From positions 1 through 64,000 of the forward strand of contig VDMD01000006.1 of the NCBI GenBank assembly GCA_007026445.1: a stretch of 64,000 bases of DNA, written 5' to 3'. The translations under genes were made by a program, and so were the position numbers. Below are positions 33,282-44,347 of the stretch, one piece after another (position 1 is the stretch's first letter; every line of letters begins with the position of its first letter). The notes beneath the pieces are model-generated. The model made no database searches, was not told where the DNA came from, and saw nothing but the letters and a program-made list of their open reading frames with translations. This DNA comes from Schizophyllum amplum (lineage: Eukaryota > Basidiomycota > Agaricomycetes > Agaricales > Schizophyllaceae).

Positions 33282-34879
33282 TCAAAAAAGGGATTTGCTG
33301 TCCTTGATCACCCTCTCCTTCGCGCCCGCCAGCACCATGCTGCGGTTGTCCAAGACCTTGTTGTGTTGGTCCACCTTCTGATCGAAAGTCGCAAAGAGGT
33401 TGAGCTTCGTCCTGTCAATGCATGAGCACACCCCGAAGACCGTGTCGCAAACCCAACACACATCATATGTTTCTGCGCCTAGACCGCAAGATCAGCGCCA
33501 GCATATACCCGATACTACTGACCAGGCTACTCACCACTTCAAGCAACCGACCGTACTTCTGCGTGAGGTCTGCAAACGATGTCAAGAGCTGTACGGACGA
33601 GAACAACTTGTGCGCAAGACGCACCGTTCGCTCCCGCCTTCCACTCCTCAACCGTGCAGTCCGACCACTTCTTGACCAGCCGGTCGTACGTCGCCGCGTT
33701 GGCCTCCATATATGCGTTCGTATCGCGTCCAAGGAGCGCGTCGAGCGCCGGCACGCTCGATACCGGAGGCGCCGGCGGCGGGTACGGCTGCTGAGCATGA
33801 CGAGAGCGGCTGCGCGAGTACTGCGCCGACGGACTGCGATGCGCGCTCGGCTGCCGCCCAAGGCCCGGACTGCCCTGATAGTCGGAGTGGTGCGAGCGGG
33901 GGCTCGACAGACCGTCTATCGGTCGAGCGTAGTCCTGATGAGCATTCAGATTGACTACAGTCAGGTAGATCGACGGCCAGCTGCCCTCTCGACGTACCTC
34001 ATCATATCCTTCGGGGCACATTTGGTTTCCTTTGTAGCGCTTAGTGTTCACGGGATACTCTCCTTGAGAAGCCATATCGTCCACATCGATGCGGTTGCGT
34101 TTGACGCGCGCAGATGCGCGTAGCATGGCGACCTGTGGATCGACTTCATCCTGAAGAGGCGGGGAGCGCAGGTCGAGTGTTCCGTCACTGGGGCGACCAC
34201 GATGGTACGAGCTGTTGCGGGGCGGGGGAAGCATGCCGTCTTCGTCGGGACCAGTGGCGGGTCCGTATCCTTGGTATTGCGCACTTTGCAGGCGCGACGA
34301 AGGACGGGGTATATGCGTGTCTTCCTGACTCAGATCGTGCATGGGATCGTGTGAGACGGCGGAGGCTGGGAGTCCAGGATGCTTGAATGCGATGGCAGGA
34401 CCATTGGACTGAAGACCGTGACCAGGTGTGTTGGGAGGCGCGGCACGCGGAGAAGGAGCAGCGATACCGAGCGCGTTGTGATGTTCGCGATTGACGAGGC
34501 GATGGTTGTTGACTGTCTTGAGCGATGCATCGGCAGTAGCGGGGCGCGGCGGGGCCTGGTCGTTAGACTGACGACGCGTAGAATTCTGGTGTGCCGGATT
34601 CTGGAGAGCGTGCTTGTTGGCGGAGTTGGGCGTTTGCGGTCGTTTCTTGTTCTTGAGATTTTGCACGTTGAGGGGCGCGGGAGCTGGGGCACTACCAAGA
34701 GAGGGGCGAGAGCTTTTACTTTTGAGAGTTGGGTTCGATTGGGCAGCAGGGTCAGAATGCAGAGGGTTCGAAAGGTCGGCTTGGAATTGTCCAGCGTTAG
34801 TTTTAGCGGTGTTCGCTTCCCCAGCGGTGGGGCCAGCAGCAGCAGGACGAGTCGGGTTAAATGGTGTTCTAGCGCTCAT
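33282..34879 (-). CDS. Ecm11-like protein (putative meiotic/synaptonemal factor)
   Basis: The first exon is long and of low complexity, with Asn/Pro/Ser/Gln-rich sequence (MSARTPFNPTRPAAAG, KKRPQTPNSANKHALQ). Near the C-terminus come LVKKWSDCTVEEWKAG, then after introns DLTQKYGRLLEV, TKLNLFATFDQKVDQHNKVL and AGAKERVIKDSKSLF, ending at 33282. A W-x-x-C-x-x-E-E-W opening followed by a coiled coil is how I remember the Ecm11 C-terminal domain; in budding yeast Ecm11 is SUMOylated and forms part of the synaptonemal central region. The family call rests on this short domain and is tentative. Three or four exons. Divergent from the small mitochondrial-type gene at 35281. Confidence 0.5.
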
Positions 34880-35280
34880 CGTAGAGGAAGAGATTCCTAT
34901 GTTTATCAGAGGGAAATAGCAAGGCAGCGAGACCGAGAATGGATGAGGATAGAGGGAAGGACGACACGACCTGGCGACGCGTAATATAGCCGCGTGTAGT
35001 CACAGTCAGGTGATGTGATATCTATTTGCGTGACGGAAGTTCAAGTGGGATACAGCGCCGCAGCGCCATCGTCTGCTTCCAAACTCTTGAGCGCCTTCTC
35101 AGCTGTTTTATCGTCGCGATGTCCAGGACGACTAGAGTCTAGACACTCCCGAATATTGCAAGAACCGATGACTCTGGGAGGCATGCTGCTCCCGAGCCGA
35201 CTGAGACGAGAGCATTACATCACCTCTCCGTCAGCCAAATAGACTTCGGCAAACTCGCTCGACGCTCCCCTTGCACAACC
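34880..35280. promoter_or_regulatory. Shared upstream region, Ecm11-like and small-protein genes
   Basis: 401 bases between divergent start codons, with no coding exon. No recognised binding motif. Confidence 0.35.
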
Positions 35281-35682
35281 ATGATGAATCTCACAAGAAC
35301 TTCAGCAGCGCTACGCCTACCTTCAACCGCCTTGCGCTTTACCGTCTCTTCTCGCCGAACCCTGACGTGCAGCAGCCGACTATGCTCTGAGCCCGCTTCA
35401 GAAGATCGCCTGCTTCATCCCAAGGCGCCAGAAACAAAACCGGGCGGCGAGCCAGCCGGAGAGCCAAGTGGTCCGTATAGTCGGGCTGGACCGGATTCGA
35501 AGGAATACGCTACTACCAGCCGGGAAGAGCCCTACAACGAACCGGGCAAGAGCTCTCGCTACGGCAACATGCCGCTCTGGAAAGACGACAAGGGACCGGA
35601 GGAGAGCAACGCAGACGAGGGGCCGGACGGCAAAGCGTCTGGAGGGCGGAAGCCTGAAGGCCGCAAGCCGCATAACGCATAG
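35281..35682 (+). CDS. Small protein with mitochondrial-type presequence, copy A
   Basis: A single-exon gene of 133 residues. The first 35 residues are rich in Arg, Ser, Thr and Leu and lack acids (MMNLTRTSAALRLPSTALR, then SSRRTLTCSSR), as in a mitochondrial targeting peptide. The remainder is hydrophilic and disordered, rich in Gly, Pro, Glu and Lys, with the segment GPYSRAGPDSK near residue 65 and YGNMPLWKDDKGPEE near 95. It resembles small fungal mitochondrial proteins of unknown role. A second gene of the same plan follows 295 bases downstream in the same orientation. Confidence 0.6.
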   Translation: MMNLTRTSAALRLPSTALRFTVSSRRTLTCSSRLCSEPASEDRLLHPKAPETKPGGEPAGEPSGPYSRAGPDSKEYATTSREEPYNEPGKSSRYGNMPLWKDDKGPEESNADEGPDGKASGGRKPEGRKPHNA

Positions 35683-35977
35683 GTGTGTGAGTTACGCCAA
35701 TACACAAGAGTCAGCTTCGCTCACGGGTGATTCAGAGATGCGCAAGGATTGGAGAAGCTCATTCAACGCTAGCGTAATGCATCATTACACTCTGTATACT
35801 AGACAAGCCCGATCGCGATTCAACTGGTCATCCTGATGTCCCCGTCCTCCACAACCGCCTATGGTTGGGCTCGTGACGACGTCAGGAGCGCGTCTCGTGC
35901 ACAGGCGGAAGACTTCTTTATAGACGTCTCAGTCCGCACTTCGCGCACCACAGTGCGTGTCTTCACAAACCACCATC

Positions 35978-36301
35978 ATGCTCACTGCGTCCTCTTCACG
36001 CATCGCCCGTCGCCGCGCTCTACCCGCCATGCAGCACATAGCCAGGCCCTTCTCGGCGACGTGCAGGCGCGATGACAAGTCAGGCATGGATCGCAAGCTC
36101 CCACCCACCTCACCTGACTCGATTCACCCGCCAACCGGCCCTCACAGTCGCGCGGGCTCGGAGGCCAAAGGAGACGCCGTAGTCGAGCTGAAGGGGCCCT
36201 CCAAAGTTGGTCAGCAGGAGGGACAATCTGGGCGGCCGACAGAGGGAGCCTCCAAGAGAGCTAAGGCGGGGGATGGCTCAGATGGCGTGAAGAGAGTTTG
36301 A
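35978..36301 (+). CDS. Small protein with mitochondrial-type presequence, copy B
   Basis: A single-exon gene of 107 residues with the layout of the preceding gene: Arg-rich start (MLTASSSRIARRRALPAM, then ARPFSATCRR), then a hydrophilic Gly/Lys/Ser-rich body with GPHSRAGSEAK aligning to GPYSRAGPDSK of copy A. ATG 35978 was preferred over an in-frame upstream codon because the presequence begins there. Probably imported into mitochondria; function unknown. Divergence between the copies is high outside the presequence and the GP-SRAG segment. Confidence 0.55.
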   Translation: MLTASSSRIARRRALPAMQHIARPFSATCRRDDKSGMDRKLPPTSPDSIHPPTGPHSRAGSEAKGDAVVELKGPSKVGQQEGQSGRPTEGASKRAKAGDGSDGVKRV

Positions 36302-36821
36302 CGACGTTCAGTCAGGGTAAGAAGATATGAGGTGCGCGCCTTCGAGGAACTTGCTGGCACCAGGTTGATTCATCGTCGCCTTACAGATTCTACGATACTG
36401 CAAGAAGCGCCTGTACAAGTACCTCTGCATGATGAAGCAGTCATGACAATCGTCTCGTCTATCTTCCCAGTGGAATATGTGCCACTGATCTCGCACCCTC
36501 CAAGGGTGACCGCAGACGGCACTCGACTGATTGGCATGTTCTTGTTGATTGAAGGGCAATATAAGGAAATAACATTCGATGAGTAGAGTTGGATGACTGC
36601 TTGGAGATGTCAGTAGCATGTCGACCGAGCTAGCTGGTGAATATACGGGCGCGCTTGGGGAACTCCAAGCGACCTGATTTTGTACTGGTTTTGCCGTGCG
36701 CCTCGGGTGCGCACTGCGCGACGCGCGTTGCCGTCACGTGACGTGAAGTCATGACCGGACGCTCGCGTCGAGATTTTCGGGCGCTTTCTGGCCTTTGACG
36801 CACGACTTGTTCACGACTATC
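36302..36821. other. Intergenic, upstream of CSE1
   Basis: 520 bases. Frames of about 80-100 residues exist on both strands at 36308-36619 but oppose each other and show no family features, so none is called. Confidence 0.4.
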
Positions 36822-39800
36822 ATGGCTGATCTCCCTACGCTGCTCCGCGCCTCCCTGGATCCGTCGACGCGCAAGCAGGCGGAACAAAACCTCACCGAAG
36901 TCAGCGCGCAGCAAGGCTTCCTGACCTCCCTCCTCCGCCTCGTCCTCGAGCCTGCTCAAGATCGCGCTGTGCGACTGTCGGGGAGCGTGTATCTGAAGAA
37001 TGTCATCAAGATGCGGTGGGACGAGGTGCGTAGCTGGATTGTCTGATCGCACATCTGTTCATGAGCGCGCTTGTTAGGACGTGAATGCGCTGCCGGAAGG
37101 GGACAAGACCGCGCTGCGATCCGAGCTCGTGCCCGCGATGATAGCGCTCTCGAACCCATCGGACAAAGCTATCCGCGCGCAGGTTGCAGAGTCCGTGTCT
37201 CTCGTCGCGGAGCTCGACTTTCCTCATCAATGGAGCGACCTGATGGACGTGAGTGTCAAGGTCTGCCTTTGATGGTGCACCCCATTGTTTACCTCTTGCA
37301 TAGCAATTGGTTCTGTCTCTATCGAGAACCGACTACAACATCAACGCCGCCGTCTTTGAGACCGCGCACTCCATCTTCAGGCCATGGCGCTCGCAAGTGC
37401 GCTCCGACGAACTGTTCACGGTCATAAACTTCGTGTACGAGAAATTCATGGCGCCATGGCTGGGGATGTTCCGGCAGACTGCGACCCTGCTTCTATCGAA
37501 CCCCAGTCCAGAGCCGTCAATTACAACGCCAGTCTCCAACCTGAAGCTCGTGGCGCAGACTATGCTGCTGTTGCTCGAGATTTTCTACGACTTCACCTGC
37601 CACGACCTCCCGCCTACTCTTGAGGATGCACATGCAGAATTCTTCGCACCAGGAACGGGCTACCTGCATGCCTTCATGACTTGGTCGCCGCCGGAACTTG
37701 CTACTGACGTGAGTACTATGTTCTCGTGTCGTGACGTGCGTGCAAGACTGACATGCTGCTCAGCCAGATGATACCACACCATCTCTCCCCTCGCAGATCA
37801 AAGCCGCCGTGCTTGAGATCGCGGAGGTAAGCATACTGTATTCTAGCAGCCTCACATGCTGAGCCGTCTCCCAGCTGTACATCAAACTCTTCCCGGACGC
37901 GCTGTCCACTTCCCAATCCGTCGCCGCGTTCGTGCAGGAAGTATGGACCCTCATCGGCTCGAACAGCCTTCCTTCGCTCGGCGACGACCCTCTCGTCGCG
38001 CAGTCGCTCAGATTCATCTCCGTCGCTATACGCTCGGGCCTGTACAGGGACCTATTTGCGTCCAAGGATACCATCTCGCAATTGATACAGGGTGTCGTCG
38101 TACCGAACGTTGCGCTGAGGGAGCACGAGGTGGAGCAGTTTGAGGACGATCCGATGGAGTACATCCGTCAGGATCTCGCTCTGGCGTCCACGGACGTGTC
38201 GACGAGGCGGCAGGCAGCGGCGGACGTGATCCAGGCGCTTGTGAGCAGCGGTTTTGACGCGGAGACTACGGAAATTGTGGGCGAGTGGATTCGGAAGGGG
38301 CTGCAGGAATACGCCAGCAACAAGGAGAATTGGCAGGCGAAGGATGGTGCTGTTTACTCCTTCACGGCCGTCGCGACGAAGGGATCTACGACTCAGGTGA
38401 GGGGCTTTATATGCAATTTGGATAGTTTGCTGATATTTTGTGAAAGCATGGTGTTACGTCCACTAACCCCCGCGTCAATGTCATCGAGTTCTTCTCCAAC
38501 AATGTCTTCCAAGATCTGCAAGCAGCGGCGGGTACTGTGAACCCCATTTTGCAAGTTGACGCTATCAAATTCCTCTATACCTTCCGGAATCAAGTGAGCA
38601 TATTTTGCATACCCATCGTCCAGAAGCCTGACTGTGTGTAGCTCACCAAACCGCAACTCATCTCCGTCCTCCCGCTACTTGTCCACCACTTGGGATCCGA
38701 CAACTACGTGACGTACACTTATGCCGCTATCACCATCGACAGGATCCTCTTCATCAAGCAAGGCAACCAGCTTCTGTAAGTTGTGTAAAATTCTGTATGG
38801 GTCTCGATACTCATGCACTATTCTCCAGCTTTGCTCAAGCTGATATCCACGACTTCGCCGCCGACATGATCAACGCCTTGCTGAAGAAGGTTGAGGCTGG
38901 CGGTACGCCAGAGAAGGTTGCGGAGAACCAGCATCTGATGCGCTGTAGGGCCCATCTCTTCCGTCCCGTTCTCGCGCGCTGACAGGTTTATTCACCCTTA
39001 GGTATCATGCGCATTATTCTGACTGCACGTCAATCTCTGATTCCCCACTACGAGCAAATTCTGGCTCGTTTGGTTGCGATACTGGGCGTCATTGCAAAGA
39101 ACCCGAGCAACCCGCATTTCGATCAGTACATCTTCGAGTCTTTGGCTGGATTGCTGAGGTGGATATTCCTCTTTCTGCAATGTCGCAAGTGCTGAACTCC
39201 GGGTGTAGGTTCGTCGTCGCAGGCAACAGGAGTACAATCGCGAACTTCGAGGCGGCGTTGTTCGGTCCCTTTACGTTCATCATCCAGAATGAGATCGAGC
39301 GTGAGTTGACTAACTTCGCTCTTTCCGGCCGCGTCTGACCCTCCTTCCCGGACAGAATATGTCCCTTACGTATTCCAGATCCTCGGGCAGATGCTTGAAG
39401 CGCACCCAGAGGGGGTTCCTGAGGCCTACAAGTCCCTCCTTTCCCTTCTCTTTACGCCGGCAACATGGCAACAGAAGGGCAGCATTCCGGGACTGGTCAA
39501 GCTCCTGCGCGCCTTCCTTGCGAGAGATGCCAAGGGGATGTTCGCCGCTGGGCAGATCGCGTCTGTGCTCGCTGTTGTGCAGCAGCGCTTGATACCGTCA
39601 AAGCTCAACGACGCCTGGGGCTTCCAGCTGCTTGAGGGTGTTATCCGATATGTGCCACCGTATGTCTCAATCGCCCAAGTAAATACTTGGTTGTTGATGA
39701 TTCCTTAGAGCGGATTTGCAGCAGTACATTAAGCCTGTGATTCTCACCCTGCTGCAGCGTATGCAGACCAGCAAGACGGAGATCTATGCCTCGCGCTTCG

Positions 39801-40471
39801 CGTACTTCTTCCTGTTTTCTATGGCGCTCAATGTCGAGGGGTTGACTCCGGACTTCATCATGGGAGCCGTCGAACAGATTCAGCCTCAGTGCGTATATTG
39901 ACTTCGACCTATCTACGTTAATGTTTGATTCCGTCTACAGGTTGTGGTCCAACTTGTTGACTAGCTTCATCATCACGCAAACGCCCAAGATGCCGCCGAA
40001 AGATCGCAAGGTCGCGGCGATCGGCATGTGCCGTATGCTGACGGAGAGTCAGATCATGCTTCAGCCTCCTGCGGTACAGCAGTGGTAAGTGCGCATTGCG
40101 ACTCTTTGTCTCTTGTGTATAACGCATATTAAAGGCCACGAGCGTTCGACGAGCTGGTCAAGCTTTTCAGCGAGCCGCAGCACCTGCAAAAATCGAAGAC
40201 CGACGAGGATCCTGATGCCGGGATCACGGAGGTCGACTACGAGGAGCAGACGGCGGGCTACCAGGCGGCATATTCAAAACTCGCGGCATCAGAAACGAGC
40301 GAGCCGGACCCCGTCGGCTATGTGAATGACGTGCAGACCTTTGTGGGGACGCAGCTCGTCAAGCTTTCCGGGCAGGCTGGGCAAGCCACGGTCCGCCAGA
40401 TGCTGATGGCGACGGGCCCGCCGAGCCAGGCGTTTGTGCAGAAGTTGGCGGCGGCTGGGTATAATGTCTAG
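36822..40471 (+). CDS. Exportin Cse1/CAS, importin-alpha re-exporter
   Basis: Returns importin-alpha to the cytoplasm with RanGTP, through nuclear pores. The spliced protein is about 960 residues, the normal Cse1 length, built from HEAT repeats. The importin-beta N-terminal domain opens with LLRASLDPSTRKQAEQNL. Family stretches follow: GSVYLKNVIKMRWDED, SVSLVAELDFPHQWSDLM, NLKLVAQTMLLLLEIFYDF, DDPMEYIRQDLALASTD with TRRQAAADVIQAL, FLYTFRNQ, HFDQYIFESLAGLLR and PPKDRKVAAIGMCRML. About fourteen introns and no frame break seen. ATG 36822 (MADLPTLLR) matches family starts; an in-frame ATG 27 bases upstream is less likely. Essential in yeast. Confidence 0.92.
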
Positions 40472-40757
40472 GTTGTGATTCGGGGAACGTCTGCCTCTCA
40501 TCCTGCTGCTTGTATTAGGCTACATAGTTCGCGTAGGTATCTGATCCGTGGAGTGTATATGTATCCTCGAGGGCGCGCGCCAGTCGCGTGACTCATTCCG
40601 CGCGTGAAGTTTTGGGTCCAAGCGGACGCGTCGTCGCGTCTCCTCGCGTCCATTCCATCTTCCCGACAGCCATGAAGGATTGCACTCCTTTCGGCCTCTA
40701 AGCTCGAGATCCCTTCTACTATGCACGTCGGAACTTATTGGAAAGGAACCCTGTTCT

Positions 40758-41931
40758 ATGCGCACAGCGTCGCTCAGTCGCCTTTGGCAAGCGTCACAAG
40801 CCTCTACAGCCGCAGCAGTGCGTTGCGTTGAATACGCCCTAGCAAACGCGGCTTATATCCTCACAGATCTCAAGTAACCTTCGTGACCTGTGTTACAACG
40901 CGGGTCGAACTCACCAGGAGCATCTGGTCAATGTATTTGAGGGAATCCTTCTACCTTGCCTGTGAGTGTTGTCAGGATATTCCCTGCCACAACCTGACCA
41001 GGACGCAGGGAGAAACGCTCTCACTATAAGTCCGACGCATACGGTGCCTTGCACTCTGTTCAGACCCAGTACAACGACCATGAGAAGTTGAGCATAACGG
41101 ACTATTTCTCTGGTCTAGGTGCGTCTCCGTGTACCTTCCGTCCTTTCCTCGCAACTAAGCTGGTCATAGGATATCTCCTTGCGCACCAGCAAGACAATCG
41201 CTCTGACTTGATTCACCTAATCAAGTTGACGAGCATTTACGCTCAATGGTGTCGGGCTTCAGCGCGCTCGCTGTGTGTCAATCCCCCAACCGTCGTCCAA
41301 CTGCTATGGGAAACTCAGCCCAACTACGGGGACAGTACTTCCAATCGTGCTCCAGGTCGCTTCAGTCTATCCTCGAGTGTCGTGCCTGGCAAGGGCGATG
41401 GCAGGGAGGCCATTAGGCGAATGCGCGTTCATGTATTGAGCAAGATCTGGCCATCCATATTCGACAACCCAACACCAGTGCAGAAGGCGCATGCAGAGGC
41501 CGGCGTATCCTACGCATACCCCACGGAAGAACTCTTTGGAACGCCTTGGGGGCATTGTGGGGAGAGCATTACCTTTGCATCGTGAGGCGCATCGCATGTT
41601 CTGTTCTTCATACTCACAGACTCGCCACAGGATGTATACGACAATGCAGGCGCACGTTCCCTTGGGTACATTGGCGCTCAGTGTCAAGACCATGACTTCG
41701 ACGATACCAGGCGTCGGCGTATCTCCCGCGGAGGCGATCATGCATCTGCATCGGCTGCAAGACGTCGTCGAAGTTCTGCGCGCTGCTGGGGCAATGCGAC
41801 CAATGTGCTTGAACTGTCAGCACCTCGCTGACTCGGTGTCAGCGCGGGTCGAGGATTATGCAAGTGTCTTTACATCCCGCAAAGCCTTTGACTTCGAGAC
41901 GATGGCTATCAGGCTGTGCGGCAGACACTGA
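40758..41931 (+). CDS. Uncharacterised protein with cytidine-deaminase-like C-E...CxxC motif
   Basis: Five exons join cleanly: MRTASLSRLWQASQA with a 49-base intron at about 40818-40866, then NLRDLCYNAGRTHQEHLVN, then AYGALHSVQTQYNDHEKLS, YLLAHQQDNRSDLIHLIKL up to FGTPWGHCGESITF, and finally GTLALSVKTMTS and MRPMCLNCQHLADSV, ending FETMAIRLCGRH. I do not know a named family. The pair HCGES and MCLNC, about 80 residues apart, has the C-x-E ... C-x-x-C spacing of zinc cytidine deaminases, in which the Glu is catalytic and the cysteines bind zinc. The usual PCxxC proline is Met here. Deaminase activity is inference only. The intron at about 41119-41169 is a multiple of three and open, so retention would keep the frame. 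Confidence 0.5.
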
Positions 41932-42110
41932 AGTTGAAACCAAATCTGTGCGTCCGAACAGGGTTTGCTATCTACATACCTTTGGCAAGCAAGCGTTATC
42001 ACACCCTACTTCCTAATGGTGGCACTGTGGTTGCCACATAAGCGTCGTAAATCGTGTCATGAACTATGGATCAAGAATTCAAAGGTATGCCAATCTTCTC
42101 CATCGTGTGA

Positions 42111-44347
42111 TCAGGCAGAGCCTGCAGCAACAACTGGCTTCGTCTTGCTGAGACGACCGACCGTTTCGTCACTGATGCCGAGATGCGCCTTGACTAGCTC
42201 GGGCGGCGTGAGCGCAAGCCACTGGTTGAGGCTGATATCGGTGAACTTGTCGGTCTTGAATATTTCTGCGAGGGCGTGCCATCAGCTAGGGGATCGCCGA
42301 ACACCGCTTATGGCTTACCAAGGAATTTGAGGGTCGTGTTGCCGATGTTCTCGACGTAGTGGCCCATAGCGGCAGGAACGTAGCCGACGTCGCCAGCCTG
42401 TTGACATGGTCAAAGGCAGGACATGCGTCGCGGCGAAAGGGCAGTGGTAGTCAAACGTGCGGGCATTCGACTGACTCGCAAAGACTGTGACGCGAGCCTG
42501 GCCTTCAATGAAGAAGGACCACTCGTCGTCGGTCGGGTGCCAATGCATCTCCCTGATAGCGCCCGGCTGCACCGTGACTTCAGCTACAGCGGTCTCGGTG
42601 GAGATATTGAAGATCTATATACGGTTTTTCATGAGCCCTCTGCAGTGACATGTGCCAGTACTAGGGCTTACGGTCGAATCCACGATCTTGACGGAGCCGC
42701 CGCTGAGCTGCGTGGCCTCCATGTCCGACAACGCAAAGCTGAATGGCAAGGGGACCTGTCCTTGTGGGCTAGATGGCGCCGTGTCGCTGTCAGAGGGCAC
42801 ATATCCGGCCGGGAAAATATAGAGCTAGCAAGGCGATGAGCGGTAGTCTGTGTGGGCGAAGAGCAAGATATCCGTACCTCTTCCGAAGGCAGCGAATTCC
42901 AGTCGTCCGTACCCAAGGCCTGGAAGTTGCGTTGGATTACTTCCATGGGCGTGTGTGCCAGCCTATCCAAGGAGTGAGGCGAGGTCCAGCGAGGCTGAAA
43001 ACTACCAACCAGTCCGTCAAGAGGAACGTCTCATCCTCGGAGAAATTCCCATCGTCGAAGACCAGGAGGAACTCGGAGCCCTCAGGATCGTCGCCACTGC
43101 ATTTATGATCAGCGCGTGTCAGTCATCCGTAAAAAGCATTGACATACGTGGCCTGCAGACTATGCGGAATGCCCGCTATTTTCAGAAGTCAATGCCTTGC
43201 AGTAAGTCCACGTAGTTGTAAACCCACGAGGGAAGTACCACAAGTCGCCGGCCTTCACGCTAGCAAGGTAGTTGCGCCCTTCTTGGTCGACGGCTGATAT
43301 TTGCGTAGTACCCTTGAGAACGTACGCCTTCGGGGAATGGTGAGAATGATGTCTAATAGGCAGAAGACGACTCGCCCATTCGGATGTCTTGTGCCTGCAG
43401 CGAACTGGCGTCAGCCGACCGATCTGAGATGAGAACGACGTGCAACTGACCAGTGAAGCTCCCTGAGGATATATTTAGTAAGAGAAGAACTATCACGGTG
43501 TCTAAACGTACCTAACGGCACCGGGAACCAGCCTCATATTGACACCGGCCATCTCTGAGGAATTGAGAGTGAAAAATAGCTGCAGAAATTCGGAAAAGAA
43601 CCGTACCGGTAGCGATGGGCATAACTCCCACTGCACATGTGGCCATTAGTAAGATGTCTCCAGTTAAAATTGAGTCATGTCCAACGCACCGTTCTGCTGC
43701 CTGGCCCAGCCGCCCGTCTGGAGGCGATTGTGCGAAAGGGAGAAAGGCCACTTCACGTTGTCGCTGGGCAGGTTGTTTGAGTATGTACACTCGCACAAGA
43801 TAATATGCTTTACAAGCTGCCATGGTCCGTGGTTGGGGGCGCTAAGGGCGGAGCGGTCAACTTCGCTTTTCGACAATATAAGCACTGTACGAGACGTACC
43901 CAAGAAATCTGGGTTCTGGAGAACCATCTCATCATCCTGAGAGCTGTTTAGCCGCATGAAAATGGTGAAGTCTCAACAGATTCACCGTTGGTCCCTGTAT
44001 AGGCGCTAAAAGAGAAATTAAGCGCGGTTAATAACCCGCCTAGCGCGCAATGTCAACTCACCACCAAGACCGCCGCGGATAGGCTCGTTACCAGAGATGG
44101 GAACGTTCGATTCGCTCGAGACGGGCTCCACTGTCGCAGTCGCAGGGAGAAAGCTGCTCGACTGTGTAGCGTCGCTCGCCGTTGTCGCGGGTCCCGATGA
44201 CGGTGAGACGGACGACGCGAAGACGGCGGAGGCAGCCGACGACGACACGCTGGAGGAGACGATACTGCTGCTCGCCGCAGGGGCGGCTCCAGAAAGCTTG
44301 GCCAGGAGGAGCGCGCAGACGCAGAAGGGAAGCATCGCAGAGTGCAT
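42111..44347 (-). CDS. Oxalate decarboxylase, secreted bicupin
   Basis: Converts oxalate to formate and CO2 using manganese; wood-decay fungi secrete it to control oxalate and pH. A signal peptide ([17 protein letters not shown]) is followed by a Ser/Ala-rich linker. Cupin 1 has ELHWHKTSEWAYVLKG with its metal ligands and, further on, FPPGIPHSLQ. Cupin 2 has [18 protein letters not shown] and [12 protein letters not shown]. The C-terminus reads [12 protein letters not shown]. Cupin 1 is pieced together from very short exons: 12 bases at 43451-43462 (ELHW), 19 bases at 43376-43394 (HKTSEW) and 28 bases encoding GIPHSLQA. The intron after HKTSEW needs a GC donor (GCGAGT) for the frame to continue. 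ATG 44347 was chosen for the signal peptide; an in-frame ATG lies 36 bases upstream. Confidence 0.88.

Noticed and set aside
33463..33861. 132-residue Arg-rich frame
   Set aside because: Antisense or out-of-frame shadow of the Ecm11-like gene.
36308..36619. Small genes between copy B and CSE1
   Set aside because: Opposing frames of 84 and 103 residues share the same bases; neither shows signal, domain or splice support.
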